Positions 9,701-19,654 of a DNA stretch of 64,000 bases are shown here, piece after piece. Both the position numbers and the translations under genes were made by a program. Within the stretch, counting starts at the first letter, position 1, and each line of letters opens with the position of its first letter. The notes under the pieces are model-generated. The model did not search any database. It saw nothing but the letters and a program-made list of their open reading frames with translations, and was not told where the DNA came from. The DNA is from Rhodocyclaceae bacterium (GTDB lineage: Bacteria > Pseudomonadota > Gammaproteobacteria > Burkholderiales > CAIKXV01). The stretch is from NCBI GenBank assembly GCA_020248265.1, contig JADCHX010000005.1:124001-188000 (forward strand). Reading direction: 5' to 3'.

Positions 9701-12304
9701 AAGAACTACATCATCCTGATCACCGACGGCGGCCCCGAGGATGATTCCGCGGCGAACACGCTGTCGGGCTCGCCGAGCCGCGGCGTGAAGAACATGACCT
9801 GGACCGGTCCCCAAGGGATCGTCTCGCCGCGAACCGTTCCCGATGAGACAAACTCGGACACCACCTCGCAACAATTCGAGGTCAGCGCGGCTACGCCGTT
9901 CGGGCCGACGGACCTCGCTGGTACCTCGGCCGATGGAGGCTACGTCTGGCTGGACGAACTGGCCTACTTCATGTCGCGCGCGGACATCAGTCCCGGCGCG
10001 ATCAATTTCGCTGGCGAGACGACTACCGACCGGATAGAGGGCAGGCAGTCGGCGGTCACCTATACCATCGGCTTCGCCGGCGCGAGTTCGCCGGTTCTCC
10101 AGAATGCGGCACAGAAATCCGGCGGACAGTACTACGTGGCCGAGGACAGCGCCGGGCTGAAGGCGGCGCTGCTCGCAGCACTGGTATCCATCCGCGACTG
10201 GAACCCGACGGTCTCCGCGCCGACGGTACCGATCTCGGCGCTCAACCGCACCACTAACTCGACCGACGTGTACCTGTCGTTCTTCAGGGCTTCGATCACC
10301 CAGGCGTGGACCGGCACGGTCAAGAAATTCATGCTCGGGGATCCGCTCGCGGAACCCGGCGTCTGCGGACCGGGCATCACCGACCTGTGCCTGATCGGCC
10401 AGACCGTGCTGTCCGGCGTGAACACGAAGAATATCGAGAAGATAGAGACGGATCCGGCCACCGGCATCCAAAGCGTCACGGTGGATCCGAATGCCTCCAG
10501 CTTCTGGGGCCCGTCGACGCTGACCGATGCCGGCAAGCCGGACAGCGGCGGTACCGGATACCAGTTGATCAACACCAGCGGCTACAACCCGTCGACGCGC
10601 AAGGTCTACACGCGCCTGTCGACCGGTACCAACGCGGACCTCACCCATTCGAGCAACGCAGTCTCCGAGGGCAATACCGATCTGACCAAGACACTGCTCG
10701 GCAATGCAGCGATGAGCGATACCCAGCGTTCCACGATCCTGAACTGGGCACTCGGCGGCAACCCGGGAGACGCGGCGTGTGCAGACGCCAGCACCACGAC
10801 GGCCTGCACCGCATGGCGGTCGTGGGCGCACGGCGATGTGCAACATTCGCGCCCGGCGCTGGTCACCTACAACCCCGGCGTGACGCCGCCGACGCAGTAT
10901 CTCTACTACGCGTCGAGCACGGGCTACATCCATGCGGTGGACGCCAACACCGGGGCCGAGAAGTGGACCTTCCTCGTCGAGGAGGCTCTGCCGCAGCTCG
11001 CGGCGCTGATGGCCAACGCAACTGGCGAACAGATCTACGTCGCCGATGGCTCGCCAGTCGTACAGATCAACGACGCAAACAAGAACGGAGTGGTCGACGG
11101 TACCGATTCGGTCTGGCTCTTCTTCGGACTGCGGCGCGGCGGACGCGCGTACTACGCACTGGATATCACCGACGTCAACGCGCCGCGCTTCATGTGGAAG
11201 ATCACGCCGACGCAGATCTGCGGCGCGAGCAGCTGCAGCGCGTCGACCGCCTACGCGCAACTCGGCCAGAGCTGGTCGACCCCGACCGTTGGCCGGGTAC
11301 GCGCGGTCTCAGACCCGGTGCTTCTGTTCGGCGGCGGCTACGATCCGAACCAGGACAACCGGCCGACGACGGCTGCAGATACGATGGGGCGTGCCGTATT
11401 CGTGGCGAACGCCCGCACGGGTAGCCTGGAGGCGTCGTTCAGCAGCGCGAACCCGCTGGTGACGGGCGGGAGCATGTCGTTCAGCATTCCGTCCGACCTT
11501 GCCGCACTGGACACCGACATGGACGGAAACAGCTATCTCGACCGGATCTACGTCGGTGACATGGGTGGCCAGGTCTGGCGATTCGACATCGGCAATGCCG
11601 ACAAGAGCCTCTGGAGCGGCAGGCTGCTGGCTACGCTCGCGACCACCTTGCCCACTGACCGGCGTATCTTCTTCCCGCCGGCGGCGGTCAAGCAACTGCG
11701 GCTCGGCGTACGCTACGACGCGGTGATCGTCGGCACCGGCAATCGCGAACACCCGCTCAAGGCCACATCCACCGACGTGATCGCGATGATCAAGGATCCG
11801 GATTACGGCCTGTATGCGACATCCACCTCGGTCGTTTCGCTTCTGGCAGGCGATCTCATCGACCTGGGTTCGACCGAAGCGGGTACCACCGACAGCGCCC
11901 TGATCGGCAACCCCGCCGCGAAGGGGTGGTATCGCGTGCTCGATACGGGTGAGAAGGTGACCAGTGAACCGACGGTGTTCTTCGGAAGGATCCGATTCGG
12001 CAGCTATACGCCGATCGCGCAGGTGAACGCCTGCGTGCCCCCCGGACAGAGCCGGTTGAACGAACTGGATCTGCTCGGGGCCTACGTGATCCCGGCACCG
12101 ACGACCGGCATGACACGGTACTACTCGAACTTCGTCAACCGGGGCTACGGCTCGAGTGGCCAGTTGATCGTGCTGCCGGGCAGTACCGCCGCGGCGCGCC
12201 GGGTGTTCTTCGTGGCCGCGGCCGACGCCAGGTTGTTCAGCCAGCAGCAGGCTACGCTGGGGACCGCCACGCGCGTGTACTGGTACACCGAGCCGCAGAT
12301 CTGA
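6794..12304 (+). CDS. pilY1: PilY1-type pilus assembly/adhesin protein with intact VWA MIDAS motif
   Basis: Very large (1836 residues) secreted protein. ATG at 6794 is preferred over a TTG four codons earlier; TGAGG at 6783-6787 can act as ribosome site. A signal peptide ends near SPAFA. A von Willebrand A domain begins at about residue 50 with the MIDAS motif DTSDS (residues 56-60), and the later metal-binding Asp is kept in ITDGGPEDD (about residue 978). Between these halves lies a long insertion rich in Cys, Asn, Thr and Ser (nt about 8070-8940). The C-terminal third is the PilY1 beta-propeller with HAVDANTGAEKW, FGGGYDPNQDN and two calcium-type loops at 11072-11107 and 11510-11542; the second has two extra residues compared with the other copy. 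It is likely the tip adhesin or mechanosensor of the pilus. It is the last gene of the operon. Confidence 0.94.
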   Translation: MTTTLRIRKMLAWVLIVTLANPLGAFSPAFARDTDIFLATSPSASTAEPNVLVVLDTSDSMNIPEPWREYPGEYDSHVEYLWNDIAAISNSEVTIENASRISTAAAPATPFSPWGTWAGNTLDQRRALWDAARTYANATETGDPGPRNTWRNYNDPSWLYWVPAQSPATTSLSDARLRSISFNRFRGSRAFVAGTRGGITFAPVPNPWGTTDYDYTLYNQCSTSLAEIMPSTVFAPTAYARNAGFFANQQWARYERWLALDTVNNSAYPGSSINTAGYARGYLDSSVAPLNTPTGAAARDNIGGSPLGSVGLPIRVRATTSHAGWTDLKADMAGTEFHPFVTLGALNSPFYPAVAPATVAPTFSWTAPQLTVLRLLYGYSLLESDERLSAIKGTRDNMPAPAFGMVTGLQGYINSMNPAGYGSTTPVACDPATGPASLNCINVPSGTVACTNRSATQTRTCTFSAPTLSEVDASGTTRWRGGSCTNNTLGACSDPFSVGCPATPANCGFTTTNNFFSVNRNSCAWSGRQSVTVNACSWVGRTGVFVEGQGWYHYGGSCQENGSTASCTAGGTTATVNGISQSNVTGPQPQPFVASYATQGCTNAITANTYWYGGTCQGNETTVPTTVSTGDNRSTTGPSTANCSIVATASVSIRGTAYANVVGGSATGGCNVNANTDQTCGGRYGLPCPTTNNVTSCPSVTTTNTQCIGGSAGTNRFYRVYNYAAPNSAADRQINMIHDCKADEPTGNPSGSYMRAAARTFDTAWNTSSSPGSNATASYSTAASEAIAADSTKNIDVYSVNYLNWKFGPKGPNGHPIGRKTRLQIAKGALTDLAQTTDGMRLGLMVFNRTSSTLNSDGANVAFAMRRMGSSTSDPDFANRAALASAILATTASARTPMTEALYEAYLYYAGRTPQWGTSTATALGGGTVTQGRDTTAVCTAISADCPSIGVYRSPMLNNPTTTAPAGCQKNYIILITDGGPEDDSAANTLSGSPSRGVKNMTWTGPQGIVSPRTVPDETNSDTTSQQFEVSAATPFGPTDLAGTSADGGYVWLDELAYFMSRADISPGAINFAGETTTDRIEGRQSAVTYTIGFAGASSPVLQNAAQKSGGQYYVAEDSAGLKAALLAALVSIRDWNPTVSAPTVPISALNRTTNSTDVYLSFFRASITQAWTGTVKKFMLGDPLAEPGVCGPGITDLCLIGQTVLSGVNTKNIEKIETDPATGIQSVTVDPNASSFWGPSTLTDAGKPDSGGTGYQLINTSGYNPSTRKVYTRLSTGTNADLTHSSNAVSEGNTDLTKTLLGNAAMSDTQRSTILNWALGGNPGDAACADASTTTACTAWRSWAHGDVQHSRPALVTYNPGVTPPTQYLYYASSTGYIHAVDANTGAEKWTFLVEEALPQLAALMANATGEQIYVADGSPVVQINDANKNGVVDGTDSVWLFFGLRRGGRAYYALDITDVNAPRFMWKITPTQICGASSCSASTAYAQLGQSWSTPTVGRVRAVSDPVLLFGGGYDPNQDNRPTTAADTMGRAVFVANARTGSLEASFSSANPLVTGGSMSFSIPSDLAALDTDMDGNSYLDRIYVGDMGGQVWRFDIGNADKSLWSGRLLATLATTLPTDRRIFFPPAAVKQLRLGVRYDAVIVGTGNREHPLKATSTDVIAMIKDPDYGLYATSTSVVSLLAGDLIDLGSTEAGTTDSALIGNPAAKGWYRVLDTGEKVTSEPTVFFGRIRFGSYTPIAQVNACVPPGQSRLNELDLLGAYVIPAPTTGMTRYYSNFVNRGYGSSGQLIVLPGSTAAARRVFFVAAADARLFSQQQATLGTATRVYWYTEPQI

Positions 12305-12311
12305 CCACCAG

Positions 12312-12343
12312 GCAGACCGCGCGGGCAATACCGCGCGGTCTGC
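12312..12343. terminator. Hairpin between convergent pilY1 and ispH
   Basis: Perfect 13-base inverted repeat GCAGACCGCGCGG / CCGCGCGGTCTGC with a 6-base loop, lying 8 bases after the pilY1 stop and about 54 bases beyond the ispH stop. It lacks a clear U-tract on either side, so it may work with Rho or as a bidirectional transcript end between convergent operons. Confidence 0.7.
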
Positions 12344-12396
12344 AGTTGCGAGTGGCGAGGCGGTGCCGGGTGGGGCTCAGCGCCGATCGATATCGA

Positions 12397-13356
12397 TCAG
12401 CGCCGCGTGGTCCGGGCAGCGTCGGCCGCCAGCGTCAGGTTCTTCGGCAGCGGGAAGGTGACGTGCTCTTGGATGCCAGTCTGTTCGATCAGTTCGACGC
12501 CGCCGAACGAACGCAGGCGTTCGACCACTTCCCTGACCAGCACTTCGGGCGCCGAAGCACCGGCAGTGACGCCGATACGCTCACGACCGACCAGCCACTC
12601 GGCCTGCACTTCACTGGCCCGGTCGACGAGATAGGCAGGGATCCCGGCATTGGCAGCCACCTCGCGCAGGCGGTTCGAGTTGGAACTGTTGGGCGAGCCG
12701 ACGACGATCATCAGGTCGCAGTCCGCCGACAGCTTCTTCACCGCGTCCTGCCGGTTCTGGGTCGCGTAGCAGATGTCGTCTTTCTTCGGGCCGATGATCT
12801 TCGGGAAACGCGCCGCGAGCGCCAGCGTGATACCGCGCGCATCGTCCACGGACAGCGTTGTCTGGGTGACATAGGCGAGATTGTCCGGATCGACGACCGA
12901 CAGCCGCGCGACGTCCTCGACCGATTCGACGAGGTGCATGCCTCCGTCGGCCTGCCCCATGGTGCCCTCGACCTCGGGATGGCCGCGATGGCCGATCATC
13001 ACGATCTCGCGGCCCTGTGCGCGCATCTTGGCCACCTCGACATGCACCTTCGTGACGAGCGGGCAGGTGGCATCGAAGACGTTCAGGCCGAGTAGCTCCG
13101 CTTCCTGCCGGACCTCGAGCGAAACTCCGTGTGCGCTGAATACGACGGTACTGCCGCGCGGCACGGACTCGAGGTCTTCGATGAACACCGCACCCTTGGT
13201 ACGCAGGTCGTCGACGACATACTTGTTGTGCACGACCTCGTGCCGCACGTAGACCGGTGCCCCGTGCGCGACCAGCGCCTGCTCGACGATCTCGATCGCT
13301 CTGTCGACGCCGGCGCAGAAGCCGCGCGGATTGGCCAGGATGACCTGCTTGGACAC
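12397..13356 (-). CDS. ispH: 4-hydroxy-3-methylbut-2-enyl diphosphate reductase
   Basis: Cytosolic iron-sulfur enzyme that makes IPP and DMAPP from HMBPP in the last step of the MEP isoprenoid pathway. At 319 residues it is the usual family length. The N-terminus [20 protein letters not shown] carries the first cluster cysteine; the other two are in FDATCPLV and [11 protein letters not shown]. The substrate-binding [11 protein letters not shown] motif is also present, so all three cluster ligands are intact. The gene is the last of a minus-strand operon ribF-ileS-lspA-ispH, 30 bases after lspA. In E. coli and many relatives fkpB lies between lspA and ispH; here there is no room for it. Confidence 0.97.
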   Translation of the reverse strand: MSKQVILANPRGFCAGVDRAIEIVEQALVAHGAPVYVRHEVVHNKYVVDDLRTKGAVFIEDLESVPRGSTVVFSAHGVSLEVRQEAELLGLNVFDATCPLVTKVHVEVAKMRAQGREIVMIGHRGHPEVEGTMGQADGGMHLVESVEDVARLSVVDPDNLAYVTQTTLSVDDARGITLALAARFPKIIGPKKDDICYATQNRQDAVKKLSADCDLMIVVGSPNSSNSNRLREVAANAGIPAYLVDRASEVQAEWLVGRERIGVTAGASAPEVLVREVVERLRSFGGVELIEQTGIQEHVTFPLPKNLTLAADAARTTRR

Positions 13357-13386
13357 GTTCGGGACTCCTTCGCCTCGGGAATGCGA

Positions 13387-13968
13387 TTATAGCTTCGGTG
13401 CCCCGGTGTCCGAGGCCGCGCCGCCGGTTGCGGCGGAGCCGCCCGACTCCCGTGCGTCGTCCACGGGCTGGAAGGCATCCCAGACCAGCAGGACGGCTCC
13501 GATGCTGATCGCGGAATCGGCGACATTGAACGCGGGCCAGTGATAGCCGAGCACATGGAAATCGAGAAAGTCGATCACCGCACCCAGCCACAGCCGGTCG
13601 ATCAGGTTTCCGACCGCGCCGCCGAGGATGAGCGTCAACGCAGCGCAGAACAGTATGCGGCCGGGGTAGCGGTGGAGCATCCAGGTGATCCAGCCCGAGG
13701 CGACCAGCGCCACGCCGACGAAGAACTCGCGCTGCCATCCCGATGCCCCCGCCAGGAAGCTGAATGCCGCCCCCGGGTTGTAGACCAGCACCAGGTTGAA
13801 GAACGGCGTGACCTCGACCACGTGCCCGGTACCCAGCCATTGCAGCGCCAGCACCTTCGCGATCTGGTCGACGACAACCAGCGCGAAGGCACTGCCGAGC
13901 CAGTCCTTCAGCGTCCAGCGCGACAGGGCAGCGCCGATGCGGCCGCGCCAGCCGCCGGCTTCAGGCAT
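13387..13968 (-). CDS. lspA: Lipoprotein signal peptidase (signal peptidase II)
   Basis: Inner-membrane aspartyl protease that removes signal peptides from prolipoproteins. The predicted 193-residue protein has four hydrophobic segments. The two catalytic aspartates sit in [15 protein letters not shown] and FNVADSAI, and [11 protein letters not shown] is a family signature. The ATG at 13968 overlaps the end of ileS by 8 bases, with AGGAGA inside ileS as ribosome site; a longer in-frame extension lies inside ileS and is rejected. The tail (about 25 residues, Gly/Ala/Ser-rich) extends past the last helix, and an extension also precedes the first helix, making it somewhat longer than the usual 160-170 residues. 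Confidence 0.95.
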   Translation of the reverse strand: MPEAGGWRGRIGAALSRWTLKDWLGSAFALVVVDQIAKVLALQWLGTGHVVEVTPFFNLVLVYNPGAAFSFLAGASGWQREFFVGVALVASGWITWMLHRYPGRILFCAALTLILGGAVGNLIDRLWLGAVIDFLDFHVLGYHWPAFNVADSAISIGAVLLVWDAFQPVDDARESGGSAATGGAASDTGAPKL

Positions 13969-16849
13969 GGACACGGATTTCTCCTGTGCCGGCCAGGTTG
14001 CCGGCGCAGCGGCTGCAGACATCGGGATACCCGGCATCGCTGCCGATGTCGCTGCGGTAATGCCAGCAGCGGGCGCACTTCGCCCCGGTACTCGGCACCG
14101 CAGCCACGGTCGGCAAGGCCCCGTCGGCGGCACGCACGACCCTGGCGGCCGAGGTGATGAACACGAAGCGCAGGTCTTCGCCGAGCGCGGCAAGCGCATC
14201 GTGGGCGGCGCCAGCCACATGCACCTCGACTTCGGCCGCCAGGCCGGAACCGATGCTGCCGGCGGTACGCAGCGCTTCGAGCTCCTTCAGCACGAGCGCC
14301 CGCACCTCGCGCACCGATGCCCAGCGCGCTTCGAGCGACGGATCATCCGGCGTATCCGCAGCCGGCGACCATGTCGTCGTGAACACCGTCGACGCCGGAT
14401 CGCGCGCCAGCACCGCCCAGGCTTCATCGGCGGTGAAGGTGAGCACCGGCGCGAACAGCTGCAGCAGCGTGCGCGCGATCTCGTGCAGCGCGCTCTGTGC
14501 CGAGCGGCGCGCATGCGAGCCGGGCGCAGTCGTGTACAGCCGGTCTTTCAGGATGTCCAGGTAGAACGCGCCGAGGTCCTCCGAGCAGAAGTGGAGCAAC
14601 CGCTGCATGCCCAGGTGGAACTCGTAGCGCTCGTAGTCGGCGGCGACCGCCATGCGCAATCGTTCGAGCATCACTGCGGCGTAGCGGTCGATCTCGACCC
14701 TCTGCGCCATCGGTACGGCATGCAGCGCAGGATCGAAGTCGTCGACATTGGCGAGCAGGAAGCGGATCGTGTTGCGTACCCGCCGGTACGACTCGACGAC
14801 GCGCTTGAGGATCTCCTGCGAGATCGACAGCTCGCCGGAATAATCGGTCGCGGCGATCCAGAGCCTGAGCACGTCGGCGCCCAGCGAATCGACCACCTGC
14901 TGCGGCGCGACCACGTTGCCCTTCGACTTGCTCATCTTGCGGCCGGCGCCGTCGACCACGAAACCGTGGGTAAGCAGGGCCTTGTACGGCGGGGTGCCGT
15001 TCATCATGCACGACACCAGCAGCGAGGAGTGGAACCACCCGCGGTGCTGATCCGAGCCCTCGAGGTAGAGGTCGGCGGGAAAGCCGGTCTCGCTCCGATG
15101 CGATCCCGGGGTGCCGGCCGCCGCGCGCGGACCGCCGAGCACCGTCTGGTGCGTGGAGCCTGAATCGAACCAGACGTCGAGCGTGTCCTTGATCTTCTCG
15201 TACGACGCCGCATCCGCGCCGAGCAGGTCGTCGGCATCCACCCGCTGCCAGGCTTCGATGCCGCCCTGCTCCACGGCCTTTGCCACCGCCTCGAGCAGCT
15301 CCGGCGTGCGCGGATGCAGCGCACCCGTCTCGCGATGCACGAAGAAGGGCATCGGCACGCCCCACTGCCGCTGGCGCGACAGCGTCCAGTCGGGCCTGTT
15401 CGCGATCATCGCGTGCAGGCGTGCCTTGCCCCAGGCCGGGAAGAACTGCGTCGCCTCGATGCCGCGCAGCGCGGTCGTGCGCAGCGCCTCGGAGGGCCTG
15501 GCACCACCGTAACCCGGGGCCTCGTCCATCGCCGCGAACCACTGCGTGGTCGCGCGCAGGATCACCGGTGTCTTGTGGCGCCAGCAGTGCATGTAGCTGT
15601 GCACATGCTTGCGGTCCTCGTGCAGCAGCGCACCGTTCGCGCGCAGCCGCTCGACGATCAGCGGGTTGGCCTTCCAGATCATCAGGCCGCCGAATGCCTC
15701 GAGCGTCGACACGTACTTGCCGTCGCCCATCACCGGCGTGAGGATGCCGTCGTCCTTCATGCCGTAGCGGCGGCATGCCTGGAAGTCCTCGACACCGTAG
15801 GCCGGCGCCGCATGCACGATGCCGGTGCCGGTCTCGAGCGTCACATAGTCGGCGAGGTAGACCGGCGACAACCGGTCGGCGAACGGGTGTGCGAAGGCAA
15901 TGTTCTCGAGCTTCGCGCCCTCGGCCGTGGCGATGACCTGCCCGGCAAGACCGTAACGCTGGAGGTTGGCCTCGACGCGATCGGCGGCGAGGATCAGCAG
16001 CGAATCGCCGGTGTCGACCAGTGCGTACGAGAACTCCGGATGCACGTTGAGCGCCTGGTTCGCCGGCAGCGTCCAGGGGGTCGTGGTCCAGATCACGATG
16101 CGGCCGGGCTTGTCGGGCAGGACCGGCAGTCCGAATGCAGATGCCAGCCTGCCGCGTTCGGCGGACGCGAAGGCGAAGCCGACATCGACGGCCGTATCGG
16201 TGCGATCTTCGTATTCGATCTCGGCCTCGGCCAGTGCCGAGCCGCAGTCGAAGCACCAGTTGACCGGCTTCAGCCCGCGGTAGACGTAGCCCTTCTGCAG
16301 CAACGTACCCAGGGCACGGATCTCGTCGGCCTCGTTGCGCGGATTCATCGTCGCGTAGGGGTTGTCCCAGTCGCCGAACACGCCCAGGCGGATGAAGTCC
16401 TTCTTCTGGCGCTCGACCTGCTCGGCCGCATACGCGCGCGCGAGCTTCTGGGTCTGCTCGGTCGGCAGGTTCTTGCCGTGCGTCTTCTCGATCTGCACCT
16501 CGATCGGCATGCCGTGGCAGTCCCAGCCCGGCACGTACGGCGCATCGAAGCCGGCCAGCGTGCGGCTCTTGACGACGATATCCTTGAGCACCTTGTTCAC
16601 CGCATGCCCGATGTGGATGTCGCCATTGGCATAGGGCGGGCCGTCGTGCAGCGTGAATCGCGGGCGGCCACGGCTCGCTTCGCGGATGCGCTGGTACAGG
16701 CCGCGCTGCTGCCAGGCGGCCAGCATCGACGGCTCGCGCTTCGCGAGGTCGCCACGCATCGCGAACGGCGTGTCGGGCAGGTTCAGCGTCTTCTTGTAGT
16801 CAGCCTTGCCGTCGCTGCGCTTGTCTTCGTTCCGATCTTCTTCGCTCAT
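13961..16849 (-). CDS. ileS: Isoleucyl-tRNA synthetase
   Basis: Class I aminoacyl-tRNA synthetase of 962 residues that charges tRNA-Ile. The ATP-binding HIGH motif appears in [19 protein letters not shown] and the KMSKS loop in [14 protein letters not shown]-terminal zinc-finger-like module [12 protein letters not shown]...VCSRCAGN marks the bacterial type 1 (mupirocin-sensitive-like) architecture. The editing (CP1) domain occupies the span between the two motifs. It starts 7 bases after ribF and overlaps lspA by 8 bases, so these genes are almost certainly co-transcribed and translationally coupled. Confidence 0.98.
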   Translation of the reverse strand: MSEEDRNEDKRSDGKADYKKTLNLPDTPFAMRGDLAKREPSMLAAWQQRGLYQRIREASRGRPRFTLHDGPPYANGDIHIGHAVNKVLKDIVVKSRTLAGFDAPYVPGWDCHGMPIEVQIEKTHGKNLPTEQTQKLARAYAAEQVERQKKDFIRLGVFGDWDNPYATMNPRNEADEIRALGTLLQKGYVYRGLKPVNWCFDCGSALAEAEIEYEDRTDTAVDVGFAFASAERGRLASAFGLPVLPDKPGRIVIWTTTPWTLPANQALNVHPEFSYALVDTGDSLLILAADRVEANLQRYGLAGQVIATAEGAKLENIAFAHPFADRLSPVYLADYVTLETGTGIVHAAPAYGVEDFQACRRYGMKDDGILTPVMGDGKYVSTLEAFGGLMIWKANPLIVERLRANGALLHEDRKHVHSYMHCWRHKTPVILRATTQWFAAMDEAPGYGGARPSEALRTTALRGIEATQFFPAWGKARLHAMIANRPDWTLSRQRQWGVPMPFFVHRETGALHPRTPELLEAVAKAVEQGGIEAWQRVDADDLLGADAASYEKIKDTLDVWFDSGSTHQTVLGGPRAAAGTPGSHRSETGFPADLYLEGSDQHRGWFHSSLLVSCMMNGTPPYKALLTHGFVVDGAGRKMSKSKGNVVAPQQVVDSLGADVLRLWIAATDYSGELSISQEILKRVVESYRRVRNTIRFLLANVDDFDPALHAVPMAQRVEIDRYAAVMLERLRMAVAADYERYEFHLGMQRLLHFCSEDLGAFYLDILKDRLYTTAPGSHARRSAQSALHEIARTLLQLFAPVLTFTADEAWAVLARDPASTVFTTTWSPAADTPDDPSLEARWASVREVRALVLKELEALRTAGSIGSGLAAEVEVHVAGAAHDALAALGEDLRFVFITSAARVVRAADGALPTVAAVPSTGAKCARCWHYRSDIGSDAGYPDVCSRCAGNLAGTGEIRVHA

Positions 16850-16856
16850 CTCGCCA

Positions 16857-17807
16857 TCACATCAGGTTTGCCGCAGCGAGCCAGGCACGCGCCTGCTCGC
16901 AGTCGATACCGATCTGCCGGATCAGTGCCGGCAGCCCGTCGTACTTCGCCTCGTCGCGCAGCTTGTGCAGGAAATCGACCTTCACCTGCCTGCCGTAGAC
17001 ATCGCCGGCGAAGTCGAACAGGTGGACCTCGAGGGTCGTGCGGCCGTTCGCCTTCACCGTCGGGCGTACCCCGAGGCTCGCCACGCCGGGCCACGGACGA
17101 TCGGCCAGTCCGGACACGCTGACCGCGAAGATGCCTGCCAGCGGCAGGTGCGCCCGCGGCACCCAGACGTTCGCGGTCGGGAACCCGAGTTCGCGGCCGA
17201 GCTTGTCGCCATGCACGATGCGCCCGCTGATTGCGTAAGGCGCGCCCAGCAGCATGCCGGCCAGCCGCATGTCCCCGGCCGACAGCGCCTCGCGCACCGC
17301 GGTGCTCGACACGCGCAGGCCGTCGACGAGGAAGCTGGACAACCCCTCCAGTTCGAAAGCGGTAGGGGTACCGGCATGGCGTGTGGCTGCTGCCCGCATC
17401 GTGCCGGCGTCACCGGCCCGCCGTGCACCGAACCGGAAATCGTCGCCGATCAGGACCCAGCGCGCCGCGAGGCCGCGCACCAGGATGCGTTCGATGAACT
17501 CCTCGGGCAGCATCTGGGCCAGCCGATAGTCGAAACGGCAGACATAAACCTCGTCCACGCCGCAGTCCGACAGCAGCCGCAGCTTGTCGCGCAGCCCGGT
17601 CAGCCGCAGGGGCGCCCGGTCAGGCGCGAAGAACTCGCGAGGATGCGGCTCGAACGTGAGCACCGCTGCCGGCAGACCGCGAGCGTCGGCCGCATCGCGC
17701 AGGCGACGCAACATCTCGCGATGGCCCAGGTGTACCCCATCGAAATTGCCGATGGTCAGTGCAACCGGACGCGCGGCAGTCGAAGGGATGGATCGGAAGA
17801 CTCGCAT
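16857..17807 (-). CDS. ribF: Bifunctional riboflavin kinase / FAD synthetase
   Basis: Cytosolic enzyme of 316 residues that phosphorylates riboflavin to FMN and adenylylates FMN to FAD. The N-terminal FAD-synthetase domain shows the nucleotidyltransferase motif [20 protein letters not shown]. The C-terminal flavokinase domain has [20 protein letters not shown] and [19 protein letters not shown]. It is the first gene of the minus-strand operon with ileS, lspA and ispH. In many Betaproteobacteria murJ is the upstream neighbour of ribF; here murJ lies about 8 kb away. Confidence 0.97.
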   Translation of the reverse strand: MRVFRSIPSTAARPVALTIGNFDGVHLGHREMLRRLRDAADARGLPAAVLTFEPHPREFFAPDRAPLRLTGLRDKLRLLSDCGVDEVYVCRFDYRLAQMLPEEFIERILVRGLAARWVLIGDDFRFGARRAGDAGTMRAAATRHAGTPTAFELEGLSSFLVDGLRVSSTAVREALSAGDMRLAGMLLGAPYAISGRIVHGDKLGRELGFPTANVWVPRAHLPLAGIFAVSVSGLADRPWPGVASLGVRPTVKANGRTTLEVHLFDFAGDVYGRQVKVDFLHKLRDEAKYDGLPALIRQIGIDCEQARAWLAAANLM

Positions 17808-17825
17808 GGCGCAGTAAGCCGCTGA

Positions 17826-17855
17826 ATCATAGCCGGTTTCCGTCCGGAATCGGAA
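17826..17855 (-). promoter_or_regulatory. Candidate sigma70-like promoter for ribF operon
   Basis: On the minus strand, TTCCGA (17855-17850) is followed after 18 bases by TATGAT (17831-17826), ending about 18 bases before the ribF ATG. The -10 is good and the -35 poor. An imperfect inverted repeat CGGTTTCCG / CGGAAAACCG (17834-17842 and 17851-17860) covers the spacer and -35, so a regulator could bind there. Confidence 0.3.
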
Positions 17856-17919
17856 AACCGATGCATGCCGCGGGCGATCCGTTCCCGCCGGCGGGCGGCA
17901 ACCGGGACTGCAACATCCG

Positions 17920-17935
17920 TTATCGCTGCCGATAA
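17920..17935. promoter_or_regulatory. Short inverted repeat in the ribF/malonyl-CoA decarboxylase divergent gap
   Basis: Perfect inverted repeat TTATCG-CTGC-CGATAA in the 226-base gap between divergent ribF and the malonyl-CoA decarboxylase gene. It could be an operator half-site pair; no known regulator is recognised. Confidence 0.25.
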
Positions 17936-18033
17936 GGGTTCATTGCACGAACTTCATGTCGACTTGAGCGAACTTGCCACGGTAATCGGGTAGGCTGTCA
18001 GGCCCGTCCGGATCCACCTGTGCCACCGGTACC

Positions 18034-19584
18034 ATGCCCCCGATCGCCTCCCGATCCAGAATCGAACCGCCCGTGTCCGGGGCAACTGCCATGGCGGCCG
18101 CCCCTGACGTGGCGAGCGACACCGCCCTTGCACAGCCGGCCACCGTCGCCCCGGTCGCCGTGCCTGCCGACCAGCCACCGGCCCGGTCCGAGGACGGGCT
18201 GCTCAACGCCAGCCTGCGCCGGGTGCGCTCGCTGTGGTCGCGTCTCGCCCGCTCGGTGGACGGGACAGGACACCCGGGCGCTGGCGGCATGAGCCGACGC
18301 TCCCTCGACCGAATCCGCGACACGCTGAACGAATGCGCGATCGAGCGCGGCGGCGAGGCCTCGGCACGCACCCGCGCCGCGCAGATCGGCGACACCTACC
18401 TGCGGCTAGACGATACGAGCCGACTCGATGTACTCAAGCTGCTTTCCACCGAATTCGGCGCGGACCCGGCCCGGGTCGTCGCGGCGGTCGCCGAGTGGCA
18501 GCGTTCGATCGGCGGCAGCGCGCAGCCGCTGGCCGAGGTCGAACTGCGCGAGGCGGTGCGTACGCGGCGCAACGTGATCCTTCGCCAGTTCAACGCACTG
18601 CCGTCCGGCACCAAGTTCCTGGTCGACCTGCGCGCCGACGTGCTGCGCCACCTGCCGCGCGAGCCGGCGCTGGCCGCGCTCGACCGCGACCTCGAACTGC
18701 TGCTGCAGAGCTGGTTCGACGTCGGCTTCCTGTCGCTCGAGCGCATCACCTGGGACTCTCCTGCATCGCTGCTCGAGAAACTGATCGCCTACGAGGCGGT
18801 GCACGAGATCCGCTCGTGGAACGACCTGCGCAACCGGCTGGACTCCGACCGCCGGTGCCATGCGTTCTTCCATCCACGCATGCCGCTCGAACCGCTGATC
18901 TTCGTAGAGGTGGCGCTCACCCGCGGGCTGGCCGACAACGTGCAGGTGCTGCTCGACGAGACGCGCCGCGAGTTCGATCCGCGCGAGGCCGACACCGCGA
19001 TGTTCTATTCGATCTCGAACACCCAGGTCGGCCTGCGCGGCGTGAGCTTCGGCAACTTCCTGATCAAGCGGGTGGTGTCGGCGCTGCAGCGCGACCTGCC
19101 GCAACTGCGCCAGTTCTCGACGCTGTCGCCGATCCCCGCCTTCCGCAATTGGCTGAGGAAGGCCGACGACACGGCGGTCACCGCGGGCGTGCGCGAGCGC
19201 GAACTCAGGACGTTCGAGGCCACCTTCCACGAGCCACTGGGCGCAGCGGCGCTCACCCGTGCGATCGACTTCGTCGCACGTGCCAACGACCCGTCCCTGT
19301 CCGACCTGCTGAAGCCGTTCGTGCTGCGCACCGTCGCGCACTACCTCACCGAGGCCAAGGCCGGCGACCGGCCGCATTGCCCGGTCGCGCGCTTCCACCT
19401 GTCCAACGGCGCACGACTCGAGCGGCTGAACTGGCTCGCCGACACCTCGGCCAAGGGCATCGCGCAGTCGGCCGGGGTGATGGTGAACTACCTGTACCGG
19501 CTGCCGCACATCGACGACAACCACGAACGGTTCGCGCGCGAAGGCCAGGTAGTCGCCTCATCGGAGGTGCGCAAGCTGCTGTAA
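18034..19584 (+). CDS. Malonyl-CoA decarboxylase
   Basis: Converts malonyl-CoA to acetyl-CoA and CO2 (MCD/MatA family). The conserved core is easy to see: CHAFFHPRMPLEPLIFVEVA, DTAMFYSISNTQVGLRGVSF, then QLRQFSTLSPIPAFRNWL with the Ser that corresponds to the catalytic serine of the family, and PVARFHLSNGARLERLNW with the corresponding catalytic His. LADTSAKGIAQSAGVMVNYL is also a family block. The N-terminal helical domain begins at about residue 85. The start is uncertain: ATG 18034 gives 516 residues with a Pro/Ala-rich leader, while 18091 and 18289 are shorter options and 18289 (MSRRSLDRI) fits the domain boundary. No MatB synthetase or transporter is adjacent, so it may serve acyl-CoA balance rather than malonate catabolism. 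Confidence 0.9.
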   Translation: MPPIASRSRIEPPVSGATAMAAAPDVASDTALAQPATVAPVAVPADQPPARSEDGLLNASLRRVRSLWSRLARSVDGTGHPGAGGMSRRSLDRIRDTLNECAIERGGEASARTRAAQIGDTYLRLDDTSRLDVLKLLSTEFGADPARVVAAVAEWQRSIGGSAQPLAEVELREAVRTRRNVILRQFNALPSGTKFLVDLRADVLRHLPREPALAALDRDLELLLQSWFDVGFLSLERITWDSPASLLEKLIAYEAVHEIRSWNDLRNRLDSDRRCHAFFHPRMPLEPLIFVEVALTRGLADNVQVLLDETRREFDPREADTAMFYSISNTQVGLRGVSFGNFLIKRVVSALQRDLPQLRQFSTLSPIPAFRNWLRKADDTAVTAGVRERELRTFEATFHEPLGAAALTRAIDFVARANDPSLSDLLKPFVLRTVAHYLTEAKAGDRPHCPVARFHLSNGARLERLNWLADTSAKGIAQSAGVMVNYLYRLPHIDDNHERFAREGQVVASSEVRKLL

Positions 19585-19654
19585 CGGCCGCCAGCGCGGA
19601 ACTTTCCCCGGGACGTCATGCCGACGTCATCATGGCTCCGTAAATTGCGGAGCC

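Noticed and set aside
6302-11260. A very long open frame (over 1600 codons) on the minus strand opposite pilX and the second pilY1
   Set aside because: It is the mirror of the strongly supported pilY1 gene, is rich in Arg/Gly/Ala as expected for an antisense frame in GC-rich DNA, and has no recognisable motif.
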